In this document: positions 11,308 through 22,895 of the stretch, piece after piece
Layout: each line of letters opens with the position of its first letter
How positions within the stretch are numbered: the first letter of the stretch is position 1
NCBI GenBank assembly: GCA_021234155.1
Contig: JAJEKV010000051.1
Span: forward strand, 1,426,754-1,490,753
Length of the DNA: 64,000 nt
Direction of reading: 5' to 3'
Source: Isoetes taiwanensis
Lineage: Eukaryota > Streptophyta > Lycopodiopsida > Isoetales > Isoetaceae
Position numbers and translations under genes: made by a program
The notes under the pieces: generated by a model
The model's database searches: none
What the model was told of the DNA's origin: nothing
Seen by the model: the letters and a program-made list of their open reading frames with translations, nothing else

Positions 11308-11745
11308 ATGAAGATATTATCTTGGAACTTAAGAGAAATAAAGGGTCCCCTCAAAAGAAGACATAATGCAGATATCATTATATTACAGGAATTGAGGTTA
11401 CCTCAATTTGAATGCTCAAACCTGGCAGACTGGATATCTCCAGGTAATGCTTCTATTTGGATAGAACAGATGTTTGTATGGGAAACACCCAATCTCCATC
11501 CCTTGGATTAAGATTAATATTGTATATGATCTGCAAAATGCTGCTACTGCTCAAAGATTGCAAAATGAAGATAATTTCTTCGATGACAAATGGAATAGAA
11601 TTGGCAATTTCTATGGGAATTTTAGTTTATTCAAACTGCACTGTTCACATACTAACAACAATTTTGTTCATGATTCTGCTAGAGTATCTAGAGTTCTGCA
11701 AGAGGGATCTGGATATTAGTTTCAATTATACAGAGGCAGTCAGAT
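11308..11745 (+). pseudogene. L1-a ORF2 endonuclease start, truncated
   Basis: ATG at 11308 opens MKILSWNLREIKGPLKRR, nearly the same as MKIISWNVRGIKGPIKRR of L1-b, the APE-type endonuclease N-terminus. ELRLPQFECSNL follows. After about 55 residues similarity to the endonuclease stops, and the next sequence belongs near the 3' end of ORF2. A large deletion has therefore removed most of the endonuclease and the whole reverse transcriptase. Confidence 0.85.
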
Positions 11746-11756
11746 ATTTGGGTTAG

Positions 11757-12131
11757 ATAAACACTCAAGTCAATGCCTTTGAGGATTTTTATTGGAAGTC
11801 CAAGATACCTGACAGAATACTTCCTAAGCTTGAAGATTTTCCAGTTGCAGAAATCCAGTGGGCATATGAGTTTTGCAAGAGCACATATCAAATGTACACC
11901 TTATTCCGGTTTCTGGAGACTATTAACATGCAGATGACAGAAAGGCAGTTTTTATTCTACAGGGAATGCTATTATTACCATAGAGGAAAGGCAGATGCTT
12001 ATGGAAACTTATTGATCATAATGGCTACTTCTTGTGTTTCTGATCTGCTGGATTGCTTGGACTGGAGAAAGCACACCAATTACATCTTGCAGCCTTCCTT
12101 CTCTGACCACTTTACATTGCTTGATTCATAA
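11757..12131 (+). CDS. L1-a ORF3, conserved accessory ORF of this L1 family
   Basis: An open stretch of about 125 codons with FLFYRECYYYHRGKADAYGN, aligning with FSYFRDMFYHHKALQDAHGE of L1-b ORF3 (38039-38467). Shared features: an aromatic-rich YRxxxYxH core, DAxG, and an acidic or SD-containing end. No start codon is clear; the frame is open from 11757 and the first ATG within the core is at 11892. Function unknown. Its survival in a copy whose RT is deleted shows only common descent. Confidence 0.6.
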   Translation: MNTQVNAFEDFYWKSKIPDRILPKLEDFPVAEIQWAYEFCKSTYQMYTLFRFLETINMQMTERQFLFYRECYYYHRGKADAYGNLLIIMATSCVSDLLDCLDWRKHTNYILQPSFSDHFTLLDS

Positions 12132-12504
12132 AGACCAACCTCATCTGTTTTTTCATTATCATATTTTTCCTTCAGGCTTTCGGGTAATTGGCGACATTGT
12201 GCTGTCACAGAGGTCTTCAAGGTTTTTCAGTTACTCAGCTATCAAGACTTATGCCTCTAAGGCATAATGTGGAGATCTTAATCGGCTACTGATATCTGTT
12301 AAAATATCTGCTACATTGTCTGTTCACTTTTTGGTCAACTCTTATGTTGCTGTATTTAAAACCTTATGTGCATTGCTTTTTGAAATGCTTATTACCTACT
12401 CCTGGTACTTTGATCTACTTAGTTGGTCAAATACCCGAGTATTATGTACTTTTCAATCTATAATTAATGGAAAAAATATATCATTCCCTCAAAAAAAAAA
12501 AAAA

Positions 12505-12516
12505 AATGTTCACTAA
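12505..12516 (+). repeat. L1-a target site duplication, right
   Basis: AATGTTCACTAA, the partner of 8043-8054. Confidence 0.9.
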
Positions 12517-12601
12517 AGTTCGAGCTTTAACTTGCTCAATCCCTCTAACTATTATAACAAGGCTTCTGCCAATAATGTAGAACTATAAAAGTCTAAATTA
12601 G

Positions 12602-13761
12602 AATATATCCTACTAGAATATGTTTTGATTTTAGTTTTCCCCTCAAAGAATTACATTATTGTAGCTTCAACGTGTATCTTCAACGTTTATTTATCCTTCT
12701 CTGTCCATCAACCTATCTTAAGAAGGCTCGCTGCCAATAACATAACAAAAAGCCATGTAGCTAAATATATTATTCTTAGTCTGCAATATATACATGTTCG
12801 ATCACACAGATCTACCGATTCAAATAGTTTTTGTTAAAAACAACATGAGCTTCTATAACCGGCATTTAATGAGCTACAATAAAACCTGGTTGTAGTTTGA
12901 GTCGAAATCTATATCTCCATCATCTTGGATTATATGGATGCCTTTTGCAGAGCATAATTGGATTCAGGGCACTGTCATATGAAACCTCTACCGTGTTAAA
13001 CTTTGCCCTAAGTTTTAAGGACAAACTGTGCAGAAAGAATAGCATGATGGAAAATATTTCGCTCCTGTCCATAACTTGTCTCCGTTAAGCTTGATCAGGA
13101 GTCTGTGAAATTAAAGAATCTGCTGCGGCACAATAATCCCCCTCAATCGGTTGTAGAGAAGGGCTTTTTTTGAGAAATCGGCTGCAGAAGGATTTTTTGA
13201 AAGAATGCAACCACTACGGCCATTTGGGGGAAAAAATTGCCCACTAAAATTGAATGCTAATTGCCAGATCATACCTTGCATTTTGTAGTTGCAGATTTAG
13301 TCTCGTACCTTGTATTTTGTATTTGCAAACTTAGTCTGCCTTTTTCCATGCTATACAGGTTAAATACAAACTGTAAATCATACCATTATATTGGGTATTT
13401 GCGATTTTAGTCCAACCTTTTCTATGATATACACCATACACAAAGGTCCATAACTTTTATCCGCAGCGTACACCCATAGTCTTGGGAAGTGACTTTTGCC
13501 CCAAGCTTAGATAAACTTCGACAAGCTGGGATCATTATAAATACATCTAGTGCAATGTCTCATAAAAATTCCCAAGCTTAGGGAAGATGCCATTTTTGCA
13601 TAATATAGAAAAATTGCATGATATTTCTCTCTTATGGAATCTCTATGCAAACGCAATGAGCCATGATACCATGACCCTTCCCAATGCTCAATTTCAAAAT
13701 ACTCCCATACCATAGGGAACTGGAGCATGCTTAAGCATAGGGGAGATGGGGCATGCTTCAG
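12602..13761. repeat. Tandem duplication, right copy (uninterrupted)
   Basis: Continuous counterpart of 421-1269 plus 6357-6661. Because it lacks the 5.1-kb TIR element, it shows the pre-insertion state at about 13455-13465 (TTATCCGCAGCGTACACCC). It ends at a 45-nt poly-A run. Confidence 0.85.

Positions 13762-13806
<45 letters not shown>
13762..13806 (+). repeat. Poly-A run of 45 nt
   Basis: Forty-five A residues lie between the end of the duplicated segment and CGGCTTGAACTAGTTAAA. The latter also follows an A-run at about 39569-39580, so the A-run is probably inherited there and has expanded here. No element body or target duplication was found. Confidence 0.8.
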
Positions 13807-13807
<1 letters not shown>

Positions 13808-13903
13808 GGCTTGAACTAGTTAAATATATATTAATCACGCCATTTAAGACCCTCAGGTCCATATGGCGAAGATAGTACAAGAAATATATAGTCCACAAGG
13901 CGC

Positions 13904-16900
13904 TTAAACAAAGGCACCTGTAGCTTCGAGTATTTCCATATTAACAAACAACTCCATTATGTCAGCTCGTTCCTTCCAAACATCCTTGAGATATGAACTA
14001 AGGAGATTTGGAGGCGTATTAAAAAGCTCTGACAATGTGAATCCTGAAATGTTATACTTACTTCTTATATGTTCATAGGCAGGGCACTCCAAAAAAGTAT
14101 GTACCTCTGACTCAATTTTAGGATCAAGACAGCTCGGGCAGTACCTTGTATGTCGAGGAGTTCCATACCACCTTCCCGTCTCAATGTGCAGATGATGAGA
14201 GGAAGTTCGTAGCTGAGAAATCAAGATTCTATTTTTCCTGCTAATATTAGATAGCAAGTAAGATTGTTCTCCATATGCAGCCATACTATTAATCTCATCT
14301 TTATAAAAAAAATTTTTCACAGCAATATCATTTGGATCCCACAATTTGCCCAAGACTTTTGGAAGTATTTGCATGCGTACCTCTTTTAGTTTGGTTGACT
14401 CCGGCCAAGCAGAATCATCTACACCCCACTTTTCTGCTCATTGAATCACTTGAGAGAACCATCCTCGTACTTTGGATTGCTGCATAGCCTGGAAAGGGAG
14501 ACGATCTGAAGGGAGCAACTTCACCTGATTTACATATGTAATAGTACGGCATAAAGCTTCAGTTTCAAGGGGAATCAATCCAGTTTCCACAAGCATAATG
14601 CAGTATGGAGTTTGCATTTTAGTTCCAAGCTCTTCCATGAGAAATCGTTTCTGCACCTTTTCAATCTTGTCCCAGCTTTGCCGATCAAGTCCAGGGGCCC
14701 AAGCTGGACAGCCATATAAAACGACCGCCTTCACTTGAGTATCATAAAGTAATCTCCTGAGTTTCCAATGCCACAAGTTATTCACACGACAAGTATGGAA
14801 CATACCATAAAGGGTTCTTAGCCCACCAGAAGCACGTTTTTCAGCTGCCAGCTTCCATGAATAATTATTTGCCACCTCTATTCCAAGGTATTTATAACTA
14901 TGCACTATTTCTAACTCACATTCCCCAATGGTAAATCGAAAAGTTTTTTTTGTGCCAACTATCATGACTTTAGATTTTGCAACATTGATAGCCATACCTT
15001 TTTGATCGCAAAATCCCTGAAGAGTATCCAAATGATGTTGGAGACCAGAAGCAGTTCTAGAAATCAAAACTATATCATCCGCAAAAAGTAAAACCTGTAT
15101 GAGATATCTACCAACATTGACTCCAACTCCTCCCATAATGCAAGCCACCCCTCAAGTTCATCAATATAAAGTCCAAAGAGAGTGGGAGAACAAGGGCACC
15201 CCCTGTTTCACCCCAATCGTGTTCGGACCTGTTCGCTTTTTTAAATGGAAATGAAAGTTCAATGAGTACTGTTGGTATAGACGCCAAGAATCGCCTCATT
15301 GGAGTTCGGAGGAACTTGTAGCAGCTCTAGCCTATTCTCGCAAGTCACCTCGATCAACTCTATCAAAAGCTTTTGCTAGACCAATGAAGGCCAAAAACTG
15401 ATTATGTCTAGTACCCTTTGCGCTTTCATTAATCACCCTTAAAGTGACTAAATGATCAACAGTGGAATGGTCATGGCGAAAACCTGCTTGTCCATAAGCG
15501 CGCTCGTTCTTCTCATCAGCCCAATTAGAGAGCTTTCTCTCAAGCATAGTTGCAAAGAGTTTTGCAAATACATTGCTAACCAAAATTGTCCGATAATTTC
15601 TTGCCTGGTTTTTATCACCGGACTTATGAATAGGAACCACCTTGCTTAAATACCATTCCTGTGGAAAGCCACAATGAAAAGCCAAGTTACAAATGTCAAC
15701 CAACTTATCATTTAAAAGATCACCCCCCCATTTAAGCAGCTCAGCACAGAACCCATTTAGGTCTAAGGATTTCCCATTTTGCATCCTTTGTAAAGCATAT
15801 GTAACATCACTCTTATCAAAGAGTGTAGTATAGGCAGTACCAATTTGCATTTCATTGCTGTTAGCAACAGTGTATAATTCTCTTATCCATTCAAACAAAC
15901 TTTCTTGTGCGATCTCTCCCAATTCAATGGGATGCTGCAGTTTTGTCCAAAAGCATTTTGGATCCAATGCAATATCATCTAGAAGTTTTTGCAGGTGTTC
16001 CCTTTCCCACTTTCGCTTTTTATGCTTGACAAGATTCTTATAATCTCTCTTGGCAGCACATTTGTCTATAGCAGCTTGTAATGTGCGCTTTGCCATAATA
16101 CATTCGTGATCAAACCACTTTTTATTATGGTATTTAGCTGATCTTGGTTTAGTAAGTCCAAAAACACTTGCAGCGGCTTGCGATAGGACTGCTTTAAGCA
16201 GTGTATGCATTTCCTCAACATCATCTGTAGGCCAAAGAGTTCCTTCCAAGCCTGAATCAATTGCTTTCTCATATTGCCCAGCAAGTTTATATTGCACTTT
16301 GAACCTGGGTGGGGCTTGTTTTTTGCTTTTCCCCGTACATTTGACTTTCATCTTATATTTTATGACAAGAGGGGCATGATCAGAGTCCTCATGCTGAGGA
16401 AGAACTTCAAAACTAGTCACCAAATGCACACCATCTGGACTTCCCAATAACATATCCACAGTACTATTTCCATTGGGCTGAAAACATGTGTATTTGTTGG
16501 ATTCTGGAAATATAGCAGCACCATTATACACGACTAATTCATGTGCTTCACATAAGTCAAGAATGTGTTCTCCCATTTTATTCAAATGCATATCACAAGA
16601 GGTCCTAGGCCATGACAACAAAGGGTCTGTCTGTTCCATAAGCCACAAATGATTTCCTTCATGAGCCAAAACAGTAGCTTGCTTATTCTTGAGTCTGCCA
16701 TTCATGTCCCCTATTACATAAACCTGTCCTTTAGTTTTATAGAACGCAATATCAGCAGAGAGGTAACAAAATGGGTCATTCGCAGCAAGCTCTGGGCTGT
16801 TATAGATCCGCGCGGGATAGGGCTCCAAGGGAGCAAAGTATACTATTGCCACATAAATGCAGTTATTTACACAAATCCATATATACTGCTTATGTTTACA

Positions 16901-17158
16901 TATTTTGACCACGCTAACCGCATTGCAAATTTCATTTTTAACAAAGCATGCAAGTCCGCCCCATCCTCTGCGGCTTCCCTGTAACTCATTCCAAGCGGTC
17001 TCAAGCAGTGTAAACCCATGAATGGGAATCAATCTGTTTGTTTCATGTTCCCATGTCTCACTGAATGCAAGAATATCAAACTGTTCAAACATTTCCATAT
17101 TACTAAGAATCTTTGATTCATTAAAACCATGTATATTCCAAGCCAGTAGACTGAGGGT
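13904..17158 (-). pseudogene. LINE ORF2: APE endonuclease and reverse transcriptase
   Basis: The reading starts near 17158 with LLAWNIHGFN, then DILAFSETWE, GDMNGR, STVDMLLGS and SDHAPL, the successive APE endonuclease motifs. RT follows: DLNGFCAELL, NYRTILVSNVFAKLF, GQAGFRHDHSTVDH, and FIGLAKAFDRV, where the usual first Asp of motif A reads Gly. The frame is lost between about 15330 and 15150 (motif B region) and resumes with LLFADDIVLIS (motif C, about 15074-15085), HSYKYLGIEV and YGCPAWAPG. Another break near 14400 precedes the C-terminal zinc-binding segment (CPSCLDPKIESEVHTFLECP, 13904-14374). Two frame breaks plus the motif A change make it inactive. It should nick target DNA and reverse-transcribe the LINE RNA in place. 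Confidence 0.88.
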
Positions 17159-17174
17159 CTTTACTTCCTATGCA

Positions 17175-17973
17175 TTAGCGGATAACAATCCGATTGCTCA
17201 CAATAAAAGCATTTTTTCCTTCAGCTTTCAGTTTACGGATCTCATCCATCAATTGCCTGCGTTCTCTTTGCTGCTGTACAGTCAAATCATCATTGAGCCA
17301 GATGCGGTGACCTTTCAAGTGTCCTCTATGCTGCATAATGCGGTTTCTACTTTCTAGACTTTGAAATTTCAAAATAATAGGACGATGCTTACCTTCTTGT
17401 TTGCGTTCAATTCTTTTGCAAAAGGTGAAGCCTGGATCAGATAGGTGCATTGTATCTTTGAAGAATGCTTCAATTGTTGATTTTGTGTCTTCGTTTTCTT
17501 GCTCAACAATTCCAGTAACAAGGACGGTCTTTGTGTTCAGCAATTCTCTCTTGTCCCTGGTTAAAGAGATTAGCAACCTGATGTTCAATTTTAGAAGTAA
17601 TTTGCTCCACTATTTGTTCAGATGGTGGTGCTGAGCTATATCCTTCTGTTGCATAGCCTTCTGCTGGTGGCTGATCTTCTAACTCTGCAATTGATTCCAT
17701 GATCTTCATTTGTCCAGACTCCAGGGTTTGTGCTGTATGCTGCAAGTCTCCAATTGTCTTGTTTAACTGTTTTATCTCATCTTTTGCAGACCGTAATTCT
17801 TCTTTTGTGAGAAGTAGCTCATCTTTTGCTGCTCTAAGATCTGCTATGGCAATACGCAATTCATCTTTGGCAGCACGAAATTCATCACAAAGACCTTTAA
17901 TCAGGTTCATAGTGTCCATCATCGGATCTCCCTCATCGGTTTTCGTTTCTGTAATTGTTTTCTTCGGCGGCAT
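17175..17973 (-). pseudogene. LINE ORF1: coiled coil plus RRM-like RNA-binding protein
   Basis: Starting at MPPKK (17973), it has a long heptad region rich in RAAKDEL and TKEELRSAKDEIKQL (a coiled coil for trimerisation, about residues 30-95), then an RRM-like region (TKTVLVTGIVEQENE, FCKRIERKQEGKHRPIILKF) and a basic tail (QQQRERRQLMDEIRKL). The architecture is like L1 or Transposase_22 ORF1 proteins, not the DUF4283 type of the two plant L1s here. One frame change near 17540 separates the coiled coil from the RRM part. ORF1 ends only about 20 bp before the ORF2 frame opens. Confidence 0.8.
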
Positions 17974-18144
17974 CTGTAACAGAAATCTGGCCACCAGTTT
18001 CGTTCCGGACTGTTACTGTAGCTGTTCGTTCAGTTCCAATCCGGATTGTACCTGTTACTGTAGCTGTTCGTTGGACCCTCTTCGAACCTATAGCAGGCGC
18101 CTAGGTTAAGCGCCTAGGTTAAGCGCTTAACGTCTTAGGGTTAA

Positions 18145-18245
18145 GTAAAGCCATACCTAGCACAAACATCAGCTTCGGTCAATCCCTCTGCTGTCTTATC
18201 TGGCCAGACGAGGACCTTATAGTCCAAGATGGTACCATATGCCCA
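18145..18245 (-). pseudogene. Gene-family copy C, module Y
   Basis: The minus strand reads VLVWPDKTAEGLTEAD followed by VCAR and a GTATGG donor-like sequence. It is the most intact of four Y modules (others at 7.3, 39.6 and 43.3 kb). The LINE at 13.8-18.1 kb is inserted directly downstream in gene orientation. Identity unknown. Confidence 0.5.
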
Positions 18246-19513
18246 GGGAACACAGTAAACAACAAATATACTACTAATATCCAATCCCAACCAAGCATTA
18301 TATTCCACAGGAATACTAAGTCCAATGTAACCTGGTCTTTAAGGGGACATGCAGCCAAACCTAGATCACAACATGTAATGATCCAAAATTATAACCACCT
18401 AAGATTGTCAGGTATAACAAGTGGTGCATAGGAACTCTATCAGGGTCTTAATGTGCCTTGTACAAGGTACCCCTTTGACAACCTATGATCGCAATAAAAA
18501 ATTCTTTTATCATACAGAATAATTAAAATACCCTTTCCAGCAACAGTCCGAGACATGGACAATAACGAGTGGTGGTTTAATCATTAAATAACCTGACCCT
18601 ACGCCATATTTCACATTCCATGTAGTCCAGTTTTAAGGGGTAAACCCTTCAGATGTTGTATCCTACAAGCAATTTCCTGTGTAGACCCTTTCCTACTACA
18701 TGACCAGCTAGAAAAGTGGTGTTTACAAAACTTAAATCATAGCAACCTGTCATTAATATTTTATTAAGAGAAACCATCTTTGATTCAGTAGATGGCAGTC
18801 ATTTCAAGGATTTGGAGAGCTTGACACAATTCTGCCCATGTGTAACATGCATACTATGAAAACAACACCACACAACCCTTCCTAAGAGTAACCCTTTCCT
18901 TAACATGACTCACAATACATAAGCCATATCTTACTTAGGCCACTGCAACAGTTCAAGAACAGCACGGGAAATACCCTATTTATAATCCATAAAATAAAAG
19001 GAACAACTGAGAATAGATAATTTCAATCATATATTTATGACATGCTATTTCAGTATTTAAGATTTTAGAAAAATACAGACATTTTCAAGGTAACCTTAAG
19101 GGCTGTTACAGTAGAATACAACATACACCCAACACATATTTAAGATGTATGACTTCAATGGGAAGTAACAAAAATAAACAGGGTTTATAACCATCCATTA
19201 GTCTGAGAAAAATTTGGAAGGTCATCATACCAAAATCATATTCTACCTTGCCGAGATCCTTTTTGCTCAAAGGCGTATTGTTTCACAAAGTACTAATAAA
19301 AATCAGACAGAGTACCTTGGTTTTGAGAATAAGGAAAACCATCTCTAGAAAATACCAGAACTGTCAACTGCCCTTACAAAGGATCTTTGTCTACCATTTA
19401 TATTGAATCAATTAGCAAGCTTCATGTGTTCCAAGCTTTTGTCTCAAAATGCATGCCATCTCCCAAGAACTCCTAATACTATGCACAAAAGGAAAACATT
19501 AAGAGGAGAAGCC
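18246..19513. other. No recognisable gene
   Basis: AT-rich sequence between modules Y and X of copy C, best read as intron or decayed spacer. No convincing reading frame, repeat array or RNA gene seen. Confidence 0.4.
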
Positions 19514-19629
19514 CGTACCTGCAGCCAATCAATACAAAATTAGCTATAGACTGGGTAAATTTGCAAAGGCCAAAAGGTACCTTAGGCTTCTCGGTTATTC
19601 ACCGATCACCTAATGTAATCCTTTTGCCA
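19514..19629 (-). pseudogene. Gene-family copy C, module X
   Basis: Conserved at 7873-7985 and 40393-40507. On the minus strand GATCGGTGA and CCGAGAAGCCTAAG precede a block of about 60 bp (GTACCTTTTGGCC to GGCTGCAG) followed by GTAC, that is, AG before and GT after. In one frame the 40.4-kb copy reads VPFGPCIFTLIRLMMYWLAA. It may be a small exon; the frame is uncertain. Confidence 0.45.
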
Positions 19630-19969
19630 CAACATTAAAATTAACTTAAAATCTAATGACAAACCACCATGACTCAAAACATAGCCAAAACTATAGTGAA
19701 AAATAATGATCCAAAGAATCAAATGTAATAGATGCACGCACTGCAAAAAACTATACATAAGCAGTAAATCCAGATAGGAGGAGGCTTATTTACAAAAAGT
19801 AGACATATAAAAATGTCACAAGCCCACTATATTTGCAAAAGCAAATAGATACCTTTTGCCAACCAGCAGCATTAAGCATCTAGACAACCAAGAGCAGATA
19901 TCAAAGATAATTTTCTTGGATGTGTAGGCATAAAGATCACTTGTTCATATGAACTAATTAAGTCAATAC

Positions 19970-20303
19970 CTGATTATCATCGATGTCTGATTCATGATCA
20001 TCCATGTGTTGCGTTTCTGGAACAAAATATGAAGTATCTCCAAAGCTTTGTCTATGAGAGCCCTGAAAGCGCCTGTTTTGTTGCTGGCCTCCATAGCTAT
20101 GCTTGCCTCTCTTGTTAAAGCCATCCATGCCTATCTTGTTGCCTTTCAAGTCAATGTCTTGCATACAGAATGCAATTTCCCTGTCTAAAACTATCTCATT
20201 CAGGCGTTGCTTGGCTGAATCAGAAAGGGGGAGGTCATCTTCAAGAATGAGTTCCCACGAATCCATTAACTTATTGCCAGGGAAGCTCAGATAGGGTATC
20301 CGT
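19970..20303 (-). CDS. Well-formed internal exon of an unrecognised gene
   Basis: A 334-bp block with canonical borders: TTTATTCTAG before, and AATCAG followed by GTATTG after. It is fully open (111 codons), enters at phase 2 and leaves at phase 0. It reads LMDSWELILEDDLPLSDSAK, then EIVLDREIAFCMQDIDLKGN, then a Gly/Gln/Arg-rich stretch (YGGQQQNRRFQGSHRQSFG) and an acidic end (DDHESDIDDNQ). The basic Gln/Gly tract suggests RNA or nucleic-acid binding. The neighbouring modules X and Y on the same strand could be later exons. No family is recognised. It may belong to a living gene or a recent pseudogene. Confidence 0.5.
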
Positions 20304-20816
20304 CTAGAATAAATACAATCTGTCATACAAATCTTACATCCCATACCTCGATACCACAACTCAAGGTGAGGCAGCAATCCGCTGTGTTCGCTCTTACAAG
20401 GTAGGGGAGGTTTTAATAAACCTTGTTAATTGGAAAATCTTTAAGTCCACAACCCTAACTACAGGTCGAAAATAGCCAAGATATATTACTGAGGTTAAAA
20501 TAATAACCCCAATAGTACAACCTCAAGACCATATTTCTGGAAGGATAATAGACCCGCCATAATGTATAAGGTAAGACACTAACTAGGAATATTCACCTAG
20601 ATTATATTCTTAAGCCAAGAGCCACAATATAGCATTTTCTTAATGGCCAAGACTAGGGGAATAAAAATGAGTCCAGAGGTCCATTAGTAAATAATGTCAG
20701 CAAATTTTGAAAGCTCCCTACATCAATGTCGAATTAAGGTCTAACTTGACATAATGAGATGTTTTACTAATCCCATTTTGGCTTACTAAGCACTCTTTAT
20801 AGAAAAAAAACCCTAC

Positions 20817-20911
20817 CTCCAACCGTAGAGTGGGGCAGTACCAAGCATCCTGATTAGATATCTGAATTAGGGGTGACATGCCCCTACTCAAAGCAGGAGC
20901 CATGCCACACC
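20817..20911 (-). pseudogene. Gene-family module Z (copy C)
   Basis: Open block GMAPALSRGMSPLIQISN ending at a GTAGGG donor-like site with a T-rich run after it. It matches module Z of copies A and B (GMIPAFVGICLPYEK) in position of G, M, P and A residues and in the donor sequence. The acceptor side is TATAG. It lies upstream, in gene orientation, of the exon at 19970-20303, so module order here differs from copies A, B and D. Confidence 0.45.
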
Positions 20912-20974
20912 CTATACGTGCAAAGCAAAATTTTTAGAGTAAAGAAGATAGATAAGATTGCTCATACCTCAGAA

Positions 20975-22895
20975 TTAGAAGTATTTGTCAATGGCGTCTA
21001 TAACCTCACAGGAGTCAAACTTCATTCCAGGAAAAGTATTGTCCCTGATGTACTTGATAACTCTTCTCTTAAGACTGCAACAGTCAAAGCCCTTGTTTAT
21101 AAAAATGTGTATAAGATCGATGATATCCCTTGCAGCCCCAGTATGGCAAGAGTTGATGTACAAACAAGGTAAAACTTGTGATAGAATTACATTCCTTGAT
21201 TGATGATATGGTCTACACCCATCAGCATGAATAAATTTGATGGATTCGAAAGGAAGGCAATCTCTTTTGTCATATCTGACAGTTTTGTACACACCATGTG
21301 ATCTGTCTACTATCTCTATAGTTAAATTGAGAAAGTTAGCACTCTGACCAAAGGTTTGGTTCAGGGGGCCATTGTTAGCAAAACTAGTTTCCTCCTTGAT
21401 TCCAAGTTTATCCAAGTCATAAATATGCAAAGGCTGCTCATTGAAGACTGGTCCTTTACTTAAGAATTCCTTGACCCTAGGGCAATTAATGGCAAGCAAA
21501 TCATCCATGTATCGCAATACATATCAGAACATCTTAATAATGTCAAATTTACCTTGCGCTGCCAGATTCTTGATAAACATTAGCTCGAACCAAGCAAGGT
21601 AAAGATTACACCATCCAGGACTACATGGGAAGCCAATTGGTATACCACTAGCTTGTCTCCATGTATTTTTCCCTATTGCAATATAACAGTTAGTTAATAG
21701 CCAAATGTTGATATCAACAAACTTTTGTTGATTGATATGCTGCCAGCATTTGCTGTTGGGAGTGAATTTGAACCATTTAATTTTATAACCAGCTTCACCA
21801 CATTTCTTGATCCATAACTCATGCTTTTTGTGTTTTATTTTTTTATAGTTCCAGGCAGCATCTATTACTTTCTTCATAGTATAGCATATGCCACACTCTC
21901 CATTCAAGGGTATGGTTTCATAACATTTAGTAATGTTAGCAACAAAAACATCCTGAATTATGCTAGGGAGATTTAGAGTGACATCATATATAGACCCCAC
22001 TACCCAGCAAAGGTTTATAGGTCCTGGCATTTGCATGCAAATGCTTCCACACAGGAACTTAGCTATTTCAGGCCACAGAGTCAAGATTTCATTCAGGGGT
22101 GCTGTAACAACAAGGGAAATTTCCATATAGACCGTGTTATGAGCATTTGTGATCCATCTGTAGTCCATTTCATGGGCTTTGAATATTCCTAACAAATATG
22201 GGAATTTTACTGAACTAAGATCAGAACTTAAGCAGATATTATTAACCAGACCACTGATGTCATTCTGTAAGTTCTCCATAACATGAATCGAGGTAAGATT
22301 ACCAGCCACAAAATCAGCACTGTTAATTCTTTTCAGAGCCATTTCCTTAATAAACATAGGGCATATAAAGCATGGATTGTTAGCCGCTTTATCCACACTA
22401 GAAATGTACAGATTGTCCACTAGCCATCTAAGGTTATTAGTGACGTTCTTATCACCGAGGGGAATTTCCTTGTGCCATCCATATTAATGGCCAGATGCAC
22501 CCTGCTTATGGTAAGCTCCCAAGATTTATCCTTAACTTTCACTTTATCTTCATTAGATATCTGTAAGCATATGTAGAAGTGCAGCTCAAACAACTTGTCA
22601 CAAGCTCTCAAGATATCATTCTTAAGATCCTCAATAATCAGAACTTTGTCGGGAATATGGTTTAGATCCTTATTAAACATGTTCCTGAGTTCCTTATTCC
22701 TGATAATGTTAAGACTCGTTGTACGAACGTGTCCAATACTTGGGTCAATGAAGTTCCTAAGATTAGGATTGCTACAAGGACATGCAGAAGCGAAAATAGA
22801 AGAGGGCTTATAGCAAATATCACTGAGATTTTCTGTATACTCCCAAGAAAACATGGACTCATCCATGATGACTTGCCCTAATTCCCCCAAACAAT
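20975..22895 (-). mobile_element. Penelope-like retroelement (reverse transcriptase)
   Basis: Three successive minus-strand reading frames (22959-22420, 22420-21524, 21517-20975) cover one RT. Signatures in order: Cys pair and GHVRTTSLNIIRNKELRN, then SVDKAANNPCFIC (the DK-type motif of Penelope-like RTs), CYETIPL, GIPIGFPCSPGWCN (motif B), RYMDDLLA (motif C, about 21500-21511), then FLNLTIEI and the thumb-like tail ending RRVIKYIRDNTFPG. The N-terminal Cys motif and GFxCSPxWCN are like the Naiad/Chlamys group found in green algae and other eukaryotes; that assignment is from memory of the motif. No GIY-YIG endonuclease was seen, and a (TTCC)n LINE tail lies at its 5' side. It is not intact. 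Confidence 0.75.

Larger units (their letters stand above)
8055..12506 (+). mobile_element. L1-a, plant L1 LINE with internal deletion
   Basis: Bounded by the target duplication AATGTTCACTAA, with a 16-nt poly-A tail at 12491-12506. Order of parts: 5' UTR 8055-8592, ORF1 8593-11247, start of ORF2 at 11308, ORF3 11757-12131, 3' UTR. It is about 4.45 kb, against about 7.07 kb for L1-b once its nested insert is removed. The deficit is in ORF2: the endonuclease start is followed almost at once by 3'-proximal sequence, so RT is missing. It is 5'-complete or nearly so. It cannot mobilise itself. Confidence 0.93.
13826..18135 (-). mobile_element. Nearly full-length two-ORF LINE (non-L1 clade)
   Basis: Minus-strand order: 5' UTR (about 17995-18135), ORF1 with coiled coil and RNA-binding domain (17175-17973), ORF2 with APE endonuclease and RT (13904-17158), 3' end TTAATATATA. 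It is inserted in gene-family sequence: the left flank GGCTTGAACTAGTTAAA and right flank CCTAGCACAAAC are adjacent in the paralogue at 39580-39605. The 5' UTR repeats TGTTACTGTAGCTGTTCGTT twice, and GCGCCTAGGTTAA units sit at the very 5' end. A clean target duplication is not evident. ORF2 has frame breaks, so it is inactive. Confidence 0.88.
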
